Positions 1 through 7,447 are shown, counted from the stretch's first letter. The stretch: 12,956 nt of DNA from Corallococcus sp. (GCA_023663205.1 JAMPHX010000038.1:1-12956); one strand, 5' to 3'. A program made the numbers and translations. The notes: generated by a model not told the origin, from the sequence alone.

Positions 1-2
1 AT

Positions 3-1028
3 ATATTGGACCCTGCACTTATGCGTCCGGGACGTTTTGACAGACAAATCTACGTTCACAGACCCGACGTACGGGGCAGAGAGGCTATTCTCAAAGTGCA
101 CGCACGCAAAAAGCCGATAGGACCCGATGTGGATTTCAAAACGGTTGCACGCATAACCGCAGGTTTTACGGGAGCCGACCTTGAAAATCTTCTGAACGAA
201 GCGGCAATACTTGCTGTGCGCGAAGGCAGAAACGTAATAACAAATGCCGATGTCAACGAAGGGATAAACAAAGTAATAATGGGACCGCAAAAGAAGTCGC
301 GTCTTGTTACAGAACCCGATAAGCGCATTACGGCATATCACGAATCGGGACACGCAATACTTGCAAGCAGCCTTAAATACTGCGAACCGGTACACGAAGT
401 TACTATCATTCCGCGCGGACAGGCGGCAGGTTACACAATGACACGTCCCGAAAACGACAACAATCACGTTACAAAGGCAAAGTTGCTCGACAACATTACC
501 ATGACCTTGGGCGGCCGCGTAGCGGAAGAACTCGTAATCAAAAATATCAGCAGCGGCGCAAGCGGCGATATCAAATCGCTTACCGAAACGGCACACCAAA
601 TGGTTACCGAGTGGGGTATGAGCGAACGTCTCGGACCTCTGTTCTACGGCAGCGAAGGCGAAGTATTTGTAGGCAGAAGTTATCAATCTCAACACAGTTA
701 TTCCGACGAAGTTGCGGGCATTATCGACGAAGAAGTGCGCAGCATTGTGGAAAGTTGTCACAAACGCGCAACCGAAATTTTGACGGAAAAGATGGACGTA
801 ATGCACAATATGGCGCGCGTATTGTTTGAAAAAGAAACCATACATCACGACGAAGTAATGATGCTTATGGAAGGAAAATCCGCCGACGAAGTAATTGCCT
901 TTATCGATAACGGAGAAAAGGCGTCCGAAATAAACAAGACGGCTCAGGCGTTAGACCGCACTTTTGACGAATTGCCCGCCGCCGAACAGCCCGAAGAAAA
1001 GAACGAAAAAGGCGGGGAAAACAAATAA
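3..1028 (+). CDS. ftsH: ATP-dependent zinc metalloprotease FtsH, 3' part (5' end outside window)
   Basis: This is the C-terminal ~341 codons of FtsH, the membrane-bound AAA+ protease that degrades damaged or regulatory membrane and cytosolic proteins. The frame is open to the left edge, so the N-terminal membrane segments and Walker motifs lie outside. Numbering residues from the TTG at 6, the segment begins in the AAA second region of homology (LDPALMRPGRFDRQ), continues with the AAA lid (ITAGFTGADLENLLNEAA, residues ~51-68) and then the M41 peptidase domain. The zinc site HESGH is at 112-116 and the third ligand is Asp188 in SSGASGDIK; the 76-residue spacing fits FtsH. The last ~30 residues are a charged Glu/Lys tail. 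A terminator follows 12 nt after the stop. Identification is secure. Confidence 0.97.
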   Translation: MLDPALMRPGRFDRQIYVHRPDVRGREAILKVHARKKPIGPDVDFKTVARITAGFTGADLENLLNEAAILAVREGRNVITNADVNEGINKVIMGPQKKSRLVTEPDKRITAYHESGHAILASSLKYCEPVHEVTIIPRGQAAGYTMTRPENDNNHVTKAKLLDNITMTLGGRVAEELVIKNISSGASGDIKSLTETAHQMVTEWGMSERLGPLFYGSEGEVFVGRSYQSQHSYSDEVAGIIDEEVRSIVESCHKRATEILTEKMDVMHNMARVLFEKETIHHDEVMMLMEGKSADEVIAFIDNGEKASEINKTAQALDRTFDELPAAEQPEEKNEKGGENK

Positions 1029-1039
1029 ATAAAATTTTG

Positions 1040-1070
1040 CAAAGACAGTTTAACGGCTGTCTTTGTTTAT
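1040..1070 (+). terminator. Intrinsic terminator of ftsH
   Basis: CAAAGACAG (1040-1048) pairs perfectly with CTGTCTTTG (1057-1065) around an 8-nt loop and is followed by a short T-rich stretch. It lies 12 nt after the ftsH stop. The T tract is weak, so some read-through into the next gene is plausible. Confidence 0.7.
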
Positions 1071-1149
1071 TGTAGGAGTTTCGTATACATTCTATGCCGC
1101 AGTTACAACAAGGCAGGAACGTACGCATAACCTCGCCGAAGGAAGAAGA

Positions 1150-1746
1150 ATGAAACAAGGCGTATCTAATAAACATTTTGACAAAAAGACAAAAATTTTA
1201 TTGTGGATGTTTGCTGTGCTTACGGTATTGTTTTTGTTGCTGCCGATAATTACGCGGGTAAGGGTTTCTCGTGACAATACCTATACCGACAGACAGCAGG
1301 TGGCATTGTACATATTGACATACAAAGGCGAACTGCCTAAAAACTTTGTCACCAAAGAGGAATATCGCTCGATGCCTTACGAAGAAAAGACCAAAGTAAA
1401 TATCGGCGGAAATACGTTTGAAAACCGAGAAGGGTTAATCGACAACCCCGATAAACTTGCAATGGTAGAGTGCGATATTTACACGGGAGATAAACACGGC
1501 GGTAACCGCGGTGCGGAAAGGTTTGTGTTTTTTGCCGACGGTTCGGCAGTTTACTATACGTCTGACCATTACAAATCGTTTGCCGAAATGACGTCTTGGT
1601 CGATAAACATAACAAGCAACTGTCTGTGGATTGCATTCGGCGTTGTTTGCGCGGCGGATGTAATTGTAGTTGCCGTGGTACTTGTCGCACGTAACAAACG
1701 CAAACGCGAATTGCCTTTGCAGGAAGAAGAAAGCAATTGCGGTTAA
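1150..1746 (+). CDS. Membrane-anchored barnase-family ribonuclease (two transmembrane segments)
   Basis: A 198-residue protein. TM1 is at ~16-36 after a Lys-rich N-terminus, TM2 at ~158-180, and the tail is RNKRKRE-rich, so the positive-inside rule places residues ~40-155 outside the cytoplasm. That loop aligns from memory with barnase, a guanyl-preferring microbial RNase: VALYILTYKGELPKNFVTK matches barnase VADYLQTYHKLPDNYITK, IGGNTFENREG matches IGGDIFSNREG, and YTSDHYKSF matches KTTDHYQTF. The catalytic residues map as Lys27 to Lys69, Glu73 to Glu107, Arg83 to Arg120, Arg87 to Arg124 and His102 to His140, so activity is expected. The ATG at 1150 is preferred because GGAAGAAG sits just upstream; the longer frame would start from a TTG inside the ftsH terminator. 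No barstar-like gene is visible. Family call is strong; topology and role are inferred. Confidence 0.8.
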   Translation: MKQGVSNKHFDKKTKILLWMFAVLTVLFLLLPIITRVRVSRDNTYTDRQQVALYILTYKGELPKNFVTKEEYRSMPYEEKTKVNIGGNTFENREGLIDNPDKLAMVECDIYTGDKHGGNRGAERFVFFADGSAVYYTSDHYKSFAEMTSWSINITSNCLWIAFGVVCAADVIVVAVVLVARNKRKRELPLQEEESNCG

Positions 1747-1923
1747 ACAGAATTTCAAAAAGTATTCAGTGTTGTAAACAAAGGGGTGCTGCGATTTTGT
1801 ATTCGATTTATAACGCAGACCAAATAGTCAAGTTTTCGGCATAAAAGTTACAGGAACGAAAAAAAATAACGTAAAACAGGCGTCTGCGGCAAAAAGCCGC
1901 TTGTACCTAAGGTAAGGACGATA
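1747..1923 (+). other. Intergenic leader of manA with a small GC-rich hairpin
   Basis: No gene is seen here. GCGGC (1886-1890) pairs with GCCGC (1896-1900) around AAAAA. It ends about 10 nt before the AAGGTAAGGACG ribosome binding region of manA, where it could affect translation, but it is only 5 bp long. No convincing promoter could be picked. Confidence 0.3.
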
Positions 1924-2823
1924 ATGATAGTAAAGTTAAAACCCGCGCTTAAAAGTTATTTGTGGGGCGGAACAAAACTGAAAAAACATTGGAACAAATC
2001 GACAGATTCAGAAACGCTTTCCGAGTCTTGGGAACTGTCTTTCAACGATGACGGATTATCTTACATAGATGGCGGAGAATTTGACGGCAAACCTCTTAAA
2101 AGCGTTGCGACGCGTTCCGATTGGGGCGAAACGTGCAAAGACTTTGAGTTTTTCCCAACGCTTATAAAGTTGATTGATACGCAAAAAGACTTGTCGGTGC
2201 AAGTTCATCCGTCGGACGAATACGCGCTTTTGAACGAAGGGCAATACGGCAAAACGGAAATGTGGCGTATTTTGGATTGCCAAAAGGGCGCGCGTTTACT
2301 GTTGGGACTTAAATGCGATTTGACAAAAAAGCAGTTTGAATCGGCAATTGCCGACGGTACTATTTGCCGATATATGAATTCCGTCGAAGTAAACAAGGAC
2401 GACGTGTACTTTGTTCCGAGCGGAGTGTTACACGCTATCGGCGCAGGAATAACGCTTGCGGAAATACAGCAAAACAGTTCGCTTACCTACCGAGTTTACG
2501 ATTTCGACAGAGTAGACGCAAACGGACAAAAGCGCGCTTTGCACGTCGAAAAGGCTTTGCAGGTTGCTGACCTTACAAAGTTTACTGTCCCCGACCCGCA
2601 AAGAGGAGAATACTTGGGCGGTTGCAAATATTTTTCGTGCTACTGCCGCAAAGGAGAGGGAAAAATATGCAACAAGTCGAGTTTTACGTCTGTTACGGTT
2701 ACGGAAGGACAAGCAAACATCGGCGGAGTAATACTGAACAAAGGGGAAACGGCATTTGTTTCCGCGGGAGAAAATGCGCAAATCAAAGGAAACGCGCGTT
2801 ACTTGCTGACCCAAGCGGGATAA
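1924..2823 (+). CDS. manA: Mannose-6-phosphate isomerase, class I (short bacterial form)
   Basis: A 299-residue phosphomannose isomerase that interconverts mannose 6-phosphate and fructose 6-phosphate, a cytosolic step linking mannose use and GDP-mannose synthesis to glycolysis. The length matches the short ~300-residue form common in Bacillota. Family signatures are visible: LKSYLWGG near the N-terminus, and the cupin zinc ligands Gln93 and His95 in LSVQVHPSDEYA, Glu112 in GKTEMW and His170 in VPSGVLHAIGAG. The active-site arginine segment is NSSLTYRVYDFDR (Arg190). The C-terminal ~80 residues form the usual second beta domain. The ATG at 1924 follows an AAGGACG ribosome binding site. Neighbours give no pathway context, so this is probably a stand-alone metabolic gene. 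Confidence 0.95.
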   Translation: MIVKLKPALKSYLWGGTKLKKHWNKSTDSETLSESWELSFNDDGLSYIDGGEFDGKPLKSVATRSDWGETCKDFEFFPTLIKLIDTQKDLSVQVHPSDEYALLNEGQYGKTEMWRILDCQKGARLLLGLKCDLTKKQFESAIADGTICRYMNSVEVNKDDVYFVPSGVLHAIGAGITLAEIQQNSSLTYRVYDFDRVDANGQKRALHVEKALQVADLTKFTVPDPQRGEYLGGCKYFSCYCRKGEGKICNKSSFTSVTVTEGQANIGGVILNKGETAFVSAGENAQIKGNARYLLTQAG

Positions 2824-2896
2824 ACGCGCAAATGCAAATTAGGACAGAGCAAATGGCTGCGTTATCAAAAAATTTGTATAATTTTGATGCCGCATA

Positions 2897-2924
2897 TTGA
2901 CTTTTTTGCATTGACAAGTATAAT
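2897..2924 (+). promoter_or_regulatory. Sigma-70-type promoter for the 3011 gene
   Basis: TTGACT (2897-2902), a 16-bp spacer and a perfect TATAAT (2919-2924). A start near 2931 would give an ~80-nt leader to the AGGAGG (3000-3005) and ATG (3011). A second TTGACA at 2911 lacks an equally good -10 box. Confidence 0.7.
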
Positions 2925-3010
2925 TGTATTTATAGACAAATTATTATCGGCGTCAAGAGGCGGACAGTGAACATTAACTTAATCTCTTGATATGCGGGTA
3001 GGAGGAAAAT

Positions 3011-4009
3011 ATGGGACTCTTTTTCAAAAAGAAAAAGTCCGCGAAAGAAGAAACGACTATCGCGGCGGAACAAACTACTGTCGAAACCTACGAAGCGGCA
3101 ATTGCGGAAAAATATCCAATGTCGGTTGAAAAGCCCGTTGCTTACACGCAACCGGCAGAACGTCCAAACAGAGTTTTGTTGGAGGAGTTGGACGACGATG
3201 ACCAACCGGTAAGGAAAGTTGAGGAAGAATCCGCGGCGGAAACGAGTACTCTGTGCGAAACAGTCGACGAAGGCAAATATTACTTACTTGAAGAACTCGG
3301 CGACGACGAAGTCGCAAATTATAAGAAGATTGCAAAACAAGAGGTTGCGGCGACGGCTGCTGCTCCCAAAAAAGAAGCAATTGAGCCCAAACAAACTGCC
3401 GAGATGAAAGTTCCCGTTGAATCCGAACGCGAAAACAAAGTTGTCAAAACAGAAAAAGAACCCGTAAAAGTAAAATCGATAGCAATTAAACCCACGGGGG
3501 CAACGGCTTTGGCAGAAACAGACGCCGAGATGAAAATTGTTCCTACATTTAAAGGTAAGTTGATACAGTCGGGCAGCGAAATACAAATTTATTACGGCAC
3601 GCTTGTGGATTTGTTTACATCTTTCCAAAAGGTTAAAGTAAGAGAAACCAAGAAAAGAGCCAGAGTGTATTCCGGCAGAACGCTTTTGGGTTACATATTT
3701 TTCAAAGGCAAAAAACTGTGCGTAACTCTTGCCGTAGACCCGTTAAAATATGCGGGAACAAAATACAGAGGCAAAGACATTTCTTCAAAGAAACGCTACG
3801 CCGCAACGCCGTATATGGTAAAGATTACTTCCGAACGCAAATTTAAGTATTTGCAAGCAGTAATCGGCGAAATGCTTGCGGATAGGCAAAGAATAGAAGT
3901 TGCCGCCCGTGATTACACAATGCCGTATCAAAGCGACGAGCAGTTGCTGGAAAACGGACTTGCAGTCAAACGCCGCATAGTAGCATTTAAGTCGTTTGGA
4001 GCAAAATAA
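3011..4009 (+). CDS. Uncharacterised protein: acidic/basic linker plus conserved C-terminal domain
   Basis: A 332-residue protein starting MGLFFKKKKS, with a perfect AGGAGG ribosome binding site 5 nt before the ATG. No signal peptide or membrane segment is seen. Residues ~10-175 are low-complexity, rich in Glu, Lys, Ala, Thr and Pro, and probably disordered; they carry two copies of an LLEEL motif followed by acidic residues (57-64 and 92-100). Residues ~179-290 form a compact domain (KLIQSGSEIQIYYG, GRTLLGYIFFKGKKLCVTLAVDP, KYRGKDISSKKRYAATP). I know this pattern from many Clostridia proteins, where it also follows variable charged linkers; its function is unknown to me. It has its own promoter at 2897 and a strong terminator downstream. 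The basic domain might bind nucleic acid, but that is only a guess. Confidence 0.75.
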   Translation: MGLFFKKKKSAKEETTIAAEQTTVETYEAAIAEKYPMSVEKPVAYTQPAERPNRVLLEELDDDDQPVRKVEEESAAETSTLCETVDEGKYYLLEELGDDEVANYKKIAKQEVAATAAAPKKEAIEPKQTAEMKVPVESERENKVVKTEKEPVKVKSIAIKPTGATALAETDAEMKIVPTFKGKLIQSGSEIQIYYGTLVDLFTSFQKVKVRETKKRARVYSGRTLLGYIFFKGKKLCVTLAVDPLKYAGTKYRGKDISSKKRYAATPYMVKITSERKFKYLQAVIGEMLADRQRIEVAARDYTMPYQSDEQLLENGLAVKRRIVAFKSFGAK

Positions 4010-4101
4010 GTTAAGTTTACAATGTCAAAGTTATTTGCAGTATATCAGCGTTTGAAAAAACGTATGATAACTGCTTGATTATCATGAAAAAATTTGTAAT
4101 T

Positions 4102-4138
4102 AAAAACAGCGCAAAGGTACAAACTTTGCGCTGTTTTT
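4102..4138. terminator. Strong bidirectional intrinsic terminator
   Basis: AAAAACAGCGCAAAG (4102-4116) pairs perfectly over 15 bp with its complement at 4124-4138 around a 7-nt loop. The A and T tracts make it work for either strand: it ends the 3011 gene on + and sits 13 nt beyond the end of the GNAT pseudogene on -. A smaller 7-bp hairpin (ATGATAA 4064-4070 / TTATCAT 4079-4085) lies just before it. Confidence 0.85.
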
Positions 4139-4150
4139 AGAATATACTAC

Positions 4151-4664
4151 CTACGGACGTTTTGTAACATATCGGTAGTGCGGCATATCTATTCCCTTGT
4201 AATGCTTTGTCCAAGAGTCTGTTTTTATCATTCCGTTTCTCAGGGCGACGTTTTGCGACGGAATGTTGGTATCTCGGACAATAGAGCAAACTTCCTTTGC
4301 ATGGAGAGTTTCAAATGCGTATTTTTTGCAAGCCTTTGCCGCTTCGGTTGCATTAGCCGTTGTGCCAATAATCTTTGTTGAAAATATACCCTATTTCCAA
4401 CACTTCCGAGTTTTTCCAAGGTTGCATAGTAAGTCCGCATTGTCCAATAAGTTTGTTGTTTTCTTTTAGAATAACCGCCCACAGTCCGAAATTCCATTTG
4501 GCGTAACGGGCAATCTGTCTGTCCAACCATTCGTGAACTTCCGTATCGTCAAAAGCACCCTCATAGGCGTACATTGTTCGGTCGTCTTGTAAAATTTCAC
4601 ACAAAGAATCAAAGTCGGATTGGTTTAGTTCCCGCAAAAATAATCTGTTTGTTTCAATTATCAT
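4151..4664 (-). pseudogene. GNAT-family N-acetyltransferase (RimJ/RimL-like), frameshifted
   Basis: The first 103 codons (4664 to 4353) encode a typical GNAT start (MIIETNRLFLREL), the acetyl-CoA region (GLWAVILKENNKLIGQCGL) and EIGYIFNKDYWHNG, then stop at TAA. Family members continue with G-Y-A-T-E-A. Here the reverse strand reads GGC TAA T GCA ACC GAA GCG, so removing one A (one of the T pair at 4353-4354 on +) restores the frame. It then runs through EAAKACKKYAFETLHAKEV, SIVRDTNIPSQNVALRNGM and HYKGIDMPHYRYVTKRP to a TAG at 4151-4153. The span of 514 bp is one more than 171 codons, as expected for a +1 insertion. The product would have been ~170 residues. The ribosome binding site is weak. 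A sequencing or assembly error is possible, because the rest of the gene is intact. Confidence 0.85.
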
Positions 4665-5454
4665 ATAGGCTCGTTTAATTTTGTTATCAAATATGTTAGG
4701 AAGTCCAAGTAAATTTTATTACGTTTAAATACGGATAATGCATACACAGTACACGACTACGGTTAGGCTATGATTTGCTTTATTCGTGTGTATTATGCAA
4801 TATAACACACACGTATACGCAATTTCAAATTTAATACTTGTTAGCGTGATGCGTTGCATAAGGGTAATTAGATGTAGTTAGTTGTTGCTTAATGTACTAA
4901 GTCTTGGTTGTGTACTTTATAATAGCATACATAAAGACAGTTAACTAAATTTAACTACGTTTAATTACTGCTAACTAATTGCTATTACATCGTATCACGC
5001 AATCAAGTAGATATTACTGAGAGATATACTTCGTGTAAGATATAATAAAACAACAAACTAAATTTAACGGAGTTTATTTGATGTTTATTAGATCGTAATA
5101 CGTTTAACTGCGTTTATTTCTAAATGCAAAGTAGTATTACAATATAATAGCATAAACGAAATAAAAAGTAAAATAGGCAGTGTACAATCGGCAAGTGTAT
5201 ATGTTGTTTTACTAATGTAATCAAAGATTTAATATTTTAGGACAATACAACATTATTTATTAACAACATATTGGGGTTACAAAAGGTGCATTGTAGTATG
5301 ACGCTCATATTTGTTTGTATAGAACGGCATATTATAAAATTTAAGTGAAAATTATAGGATAATCGACTATATTTTAACAGTGCGTTGGATTGGTAAAACA
5401 ATATCGATTGCTGAAGGTGAACGCCTACTGATACAAACGGTTTTGAGTATTAGA
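4665..5454. other. AT-rich gene-free island I with degenerate repeats
   Basis: Almost 800 bp without a plausible coding frame. It holds one copy of the ~93-bp repeat (4801-4893), two inverted copies of the ~26-bp motif (4844-4871 on +, 4975-5000 on -), and three or four variants of an AACTAAATTTAACTACGTTT-like word (around 4715, 4943, 5056 and 5101). I see no tRNA, transposase or long hairpin until 5455. It reads like decayed mobile or extrachromosomal DNA, but its origin is unknown. Confidence 0.6.
4801..4893 (+). repeat. Diverged ~93-bp direct repeat, copy 1
   Basis: This segment aligns without gaps to 6944-7037 at an offset of 2143 bp. Shared blocks include CACACACGTATA, AATTTCAAATT and TAATTAGATGTAGT. 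Roughly three quarters of positions agree by eye. The two copies flank the M14 peptidase gene. Confidence 0.75.
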
Positions 5455-5515
5455 AAAGAGCGGTGTTTTTCTTTGTGAACTATTTGGGGTTCACTTCAAT
5501 TTTTTTCCGCTCTTT
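5455..5515 (-). terminator. Nested two-stem hairpin, possible terminator of the M14 gene or insertion-sequence end remnant
   Basis: Outer stem AAAGAGCGG (5455-5463) / CCGCTCTTT (5507-5515), 9 bp; inner stem GTGAAC (5475-5480) / GTTCAC (5489-5494), with T-rich unpaired arms on the + strand. On the - strand it lies ~90 nt beyond the M14 stop and ends in CTCTTTTC, so it may terminate that gene. The core GTGAACTATTTGGGGTTCAC also resembles terminal inverted repeats of IS3/IS150-type elements; that likeness is from memory. Confidence 0.45.
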
Positions 5516-5607
5516 GTATTTTGAGAAAGTTATTTTATTGTTACAAGTATGCAGGTATAACGCTGTAAAATGTGACGAATATGCGTTTATGCAATTTAAA
5601 CAAAGCC

Positions 5608-6612
5608 TTATTCTGTCGTGGCAAAGTTTTCGTCGACGGGTTCGTCGGCTTCTTCTTGAATATTGGTAGGGGCTTGCGCAGGCGGTATTTCTTCCGTCGG
5701 TACGCTGTTTTCGGCAGGTTCATCTATTGCATCGGGCAAATTGCCTTCCGCCAATTTGCGGTTATCGCGCACAATGGTGTTTAGAAGTTTGCGAGGCAAA
5801 TCGAGGTTTTGCTGCAATATTTTTTCAAACTGTTTGTAAGGGTAGGGATGTTCAAAGTCATCGCTGCCCACCTCAATGGTGTAGGACGGAATTTTGAGGG
5901 TTTGTATGCACCAATCCTTGTAGCCGCCAACGCTTCCTTCGTCGTCAACAAGCGAATAGCCCGTGTAACTTGCAAGCGCCTCGGCGTACCGTTTGTCGCG
6001 CCACAAACGGTGGTTTGTCTGTCCGAATTGCCAGTAAATTATTTCTCCCTTGCAATGGTACGAAATCGTTCCCACAGGGTTGATGCGCGTTGTAAAATCG
6101 ATTAGCGCACGCGTTTCCGCTTCGCTGTTGGGGTATTTGCCAACGTAATTTTCGCTTGCTTTGTAAAATACGTTTTTGTCCCCCTGTCCCCAACGAGCGT
6201 CGAAGTTCACGTTTAGGTCTACGCCTTCGGCATTGGCTTTCCATAACGAAAAGTCACTGCCGCCGTTTATTGTAAGCAGGTTGTTTTTTACCGTTTTGTT
6301 TCCAACAAAACCTACGCCTTCTTGGCAAAGCCGCACGCCGTCGGGGTTAGACATCGGCACAAAGTATATTCCGCCGTCGAGTTTGAGGTTTCTGTTTTTT
6401 ACAAGATGTTTTGCTTGACACAAAGCCAATAGCGCCGTAATGTGTTCGCGCGCGTGAATGGCAGCCTGTACAATAAGGTAGTTGCCGGTTTTTTCGCCCA
6501 CAAATATGTAAGGTATCGCTTGCCCGAGGGTGCTTTCTCCTACTATGCCCGTTTCAACGTCGTATCGGTTGAACATCTGTATTTCGTCAAGTAAATCGTC
6601 GTATTTAAACAA
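5608..6612 (-). CDS. M14-family zinc carboxypeptidase, gamma-D-Glu-diamino-acid peptidase type
   Basis: A 334-residue zinc peptidase, likely acting on peptidoglycan stem peptides. From the proposed start the zinc ligands are His53 and Glu56 (AAIHAREH) and His186 (TISYHCKGEIIYW); the catalytic glutamate is Glu247 (YTIEVG). The motif GVDLNVNFDARWG replaces the classic N-R of carboxypeptidase A with N-V, as I recall for the Bacillota cell-wall peptide subgroup. The frame could extend to a TTG at 6705, but AAGGAG (6627-6622) lies 9 nt before a TTG at 6612-6610, exactly where the domain begins (FKYDDLLDEI), so I chose that start. There is no signal peptide, membrane segment or LysM domain, so it is probably cytosolic and used in muropeptide recycling. 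The last ~55 residues are an acidic, Pro-rich tail. It lies alone between two AT-rich islands. Confidence 0.85.
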   Translation of the reverse strand: MFKYDDLLDEIQMFNRYDVETGIVGESTLGQAIPYIFVGEKTGNYLIVQAAIHAREHITALLALCQAKHLVKNRNLKLDGGIYFVPMSNPDGVRLCQEGVGFVGNKTVKNNLLTINGGSDFSLWKANAEGVDLNVNFDARWGQGDKNVFYKASENYVGKYPNSEAETRALIDFTTRINPVGTISYHCKGEIIYWQFGQTNHRLWRDKRYAEALASYTGYSLVDDEGSVGGYKDWCIQTLKIPSYTIEVGSDDFEHPYPYKQFEKILQQNLDLPRKLLNTIVRDNRKLAEGNLPDAIDEPAENSVPTEEIPPAQAPTNIQEEADEPVDENFATTE

Positions 6613-6703
6613 ATCGGTAATCTCCTTTTGTCGATATATTAAGTTATGCCGAAATGTGTTTGCAAATGACGGAATACCGTGCAAAAATCTCTTTTGCGTT
6701 GGC

Positions 6704-6733
6704 AATATATCGTAAACAAATTAGATTTTTCAA
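6704..6733 (-). promoter_or_regulatory. Putative promoter of the M14 peptidase gene
   Basis: On the - strand TTGAAA (6733-6728), an 18-bp spacer and TATATT (6709-6704). Transcription would start near 6697, inside the extended frame, which supports the downstream TTG start at 6612. A weaker alternative is TTGCAA (6665-6660), 18 bp, TAATAT (6641-6636). Confidence 0.45.
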
Positions 6734-7276
6734 AAATACTTTATTTGTCGCTTGATGCGATGTAATAGCGAGTGAGTATAAAGAGTTAAACATCGTTAAC
6801 TGTTGTAGTATGCGCTTATTATATACCGCACGTTAATAATAAAATCAAGATTATTCAATCTCCTGAGTGATGTGTTGTATGGTGATTATAATAAACAGAT
6901 ATTTGTCGCAAAACACAGTTACATTTAGTTGACGATATTATTATATAGCACACACGTATATAAAATTTCAAATTAAAAACTTGCTTACGCGATATGTTGT
7001 ATAATAGTAATTAGATGTAGTCGGTTGTCGTTAAACGGCGGACTTTGTTACGAATTAGGTACACGAGCACAAAAAATGCAAATGCAATACTAATTACAAT
7101 ACGACCAACTAACTCGATTGATTGTAATAAAACGCAGTAAAGGGCATTTAATCGTCGTTGAGTGTGTAATTGTAGACGAACGTCAACTTGGTTTAATGAA
7201 TAAAAATTAAATTAAAATAAATTATTTACAAAATTTGTCGCGTAATTATTGCAAAAAACGCAAATGTGTGGTATTG
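6716..7276. other. AT-rich gene-free island II with degenerate repeats
   Basis: About 560 bp with no plausible gene between the peptidase and tRNA-Pro. It contains the second ~93-bp repeat copy and at least three copies of the ~26-bp motif seen in island I (6750-6776, 6865-6889 and 6989-7014), with a partial fourth at 7271-7290 next to the tRNA promoter. The shared words with island I suggest a common source. Confidence 0.6.
6944..7037 (+). repeat. Diverged ~93-bp direct repeat, copy 2
   Basis: Partner of 4801-4893 in the same orientation; see shared blocks there. The flanking bases do not align, which sets the borders at about 6944 and 7037. Confidence 0.75.
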
Positions 7277-7305
7277 TTGTATGGCGATTGAAAAGTCGTT
7301 ATAAA
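7277..7305 (+). promoter_or_regulatory. Promoter of tRNA-Pro
   Basis: TTGTAT (7277-7282), a 17-bp spacer and TATAAA (7300-7305). The predicted start at ~7312 leaves only a few bases before the mature tRNA, as usual for a tRNA gene. Confidence 0.55.
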
Positions 7306-7315
7306 TAAAAGGTAT

Positions 7316-7392
7316 CTGGGTGTAGCGCAGTTTGGTAGCGCACAAGACTGGGGGTCTTGGGGTCGCAGGTTCAAGTCCTGTCACCCAGACCA
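7316..7392 (+). tRNA. tRNA-Pro (anticodon GGG)
   Basis: A complete cloverleaf. The acceptor stem is CTGGGTG/CACCCAG with discriminator A and an encoded CCA (7390-7392). The D stem is GCGC/GCGC. The anticodon stem CAAGA/TCTTG encloses the loop CTGGGGG, with anticodon GGG at 7350-7352 and G37 as expected for tRNA-Pro. The T stem GCAGG/CCTGT encloses TTCAAGT. I found no second copy of its 3' end elsewhere in the window, so there is no direct evidence that the adjacent island integrated into it. Confidence 0.97.
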
Positions 7393-7395
7393 CAC

Positions 7396-7447
7396 AAAAC
7401 CTAAATTGAACTATTGAATTAGTTTCGGTTTAGGTTTTCTTTTTTTT
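7396..7447 (+). terminator. Intrinsic terminator after tRNA-Pro
   Basis: AAAACCTAAA (7396-7405) pairs with TTTAGGTTTT (7429-7438), followed by C and eight T. It begins 4 nt after the CCA end. Confidence 0.8.

Noticed and set aside
1094..1153. 19-codon ORF starting MPQLQQGRNV whose TGA overlaps the ATG of the barnase-like gene (ATGA)
   Set aside because: The coupling is attractive, but the only AGGAG is about 15 nt before the ATG, too far, and there is no supporting conservation to read.
2862..2888. ATCAAAA/TTTTGAT hairpin after manA as a terminator
   Set aside because: Only 7 A/T-rich pairs with an 11-nt loop and no T tract.
7316..7392. tRNA-Pro 3' end as a used attachment site
   Set aside because: I looked for a second copy of the GGTTCAAGTCCTGTCACCC end downstream and saw none; a partner may lie outside the window.
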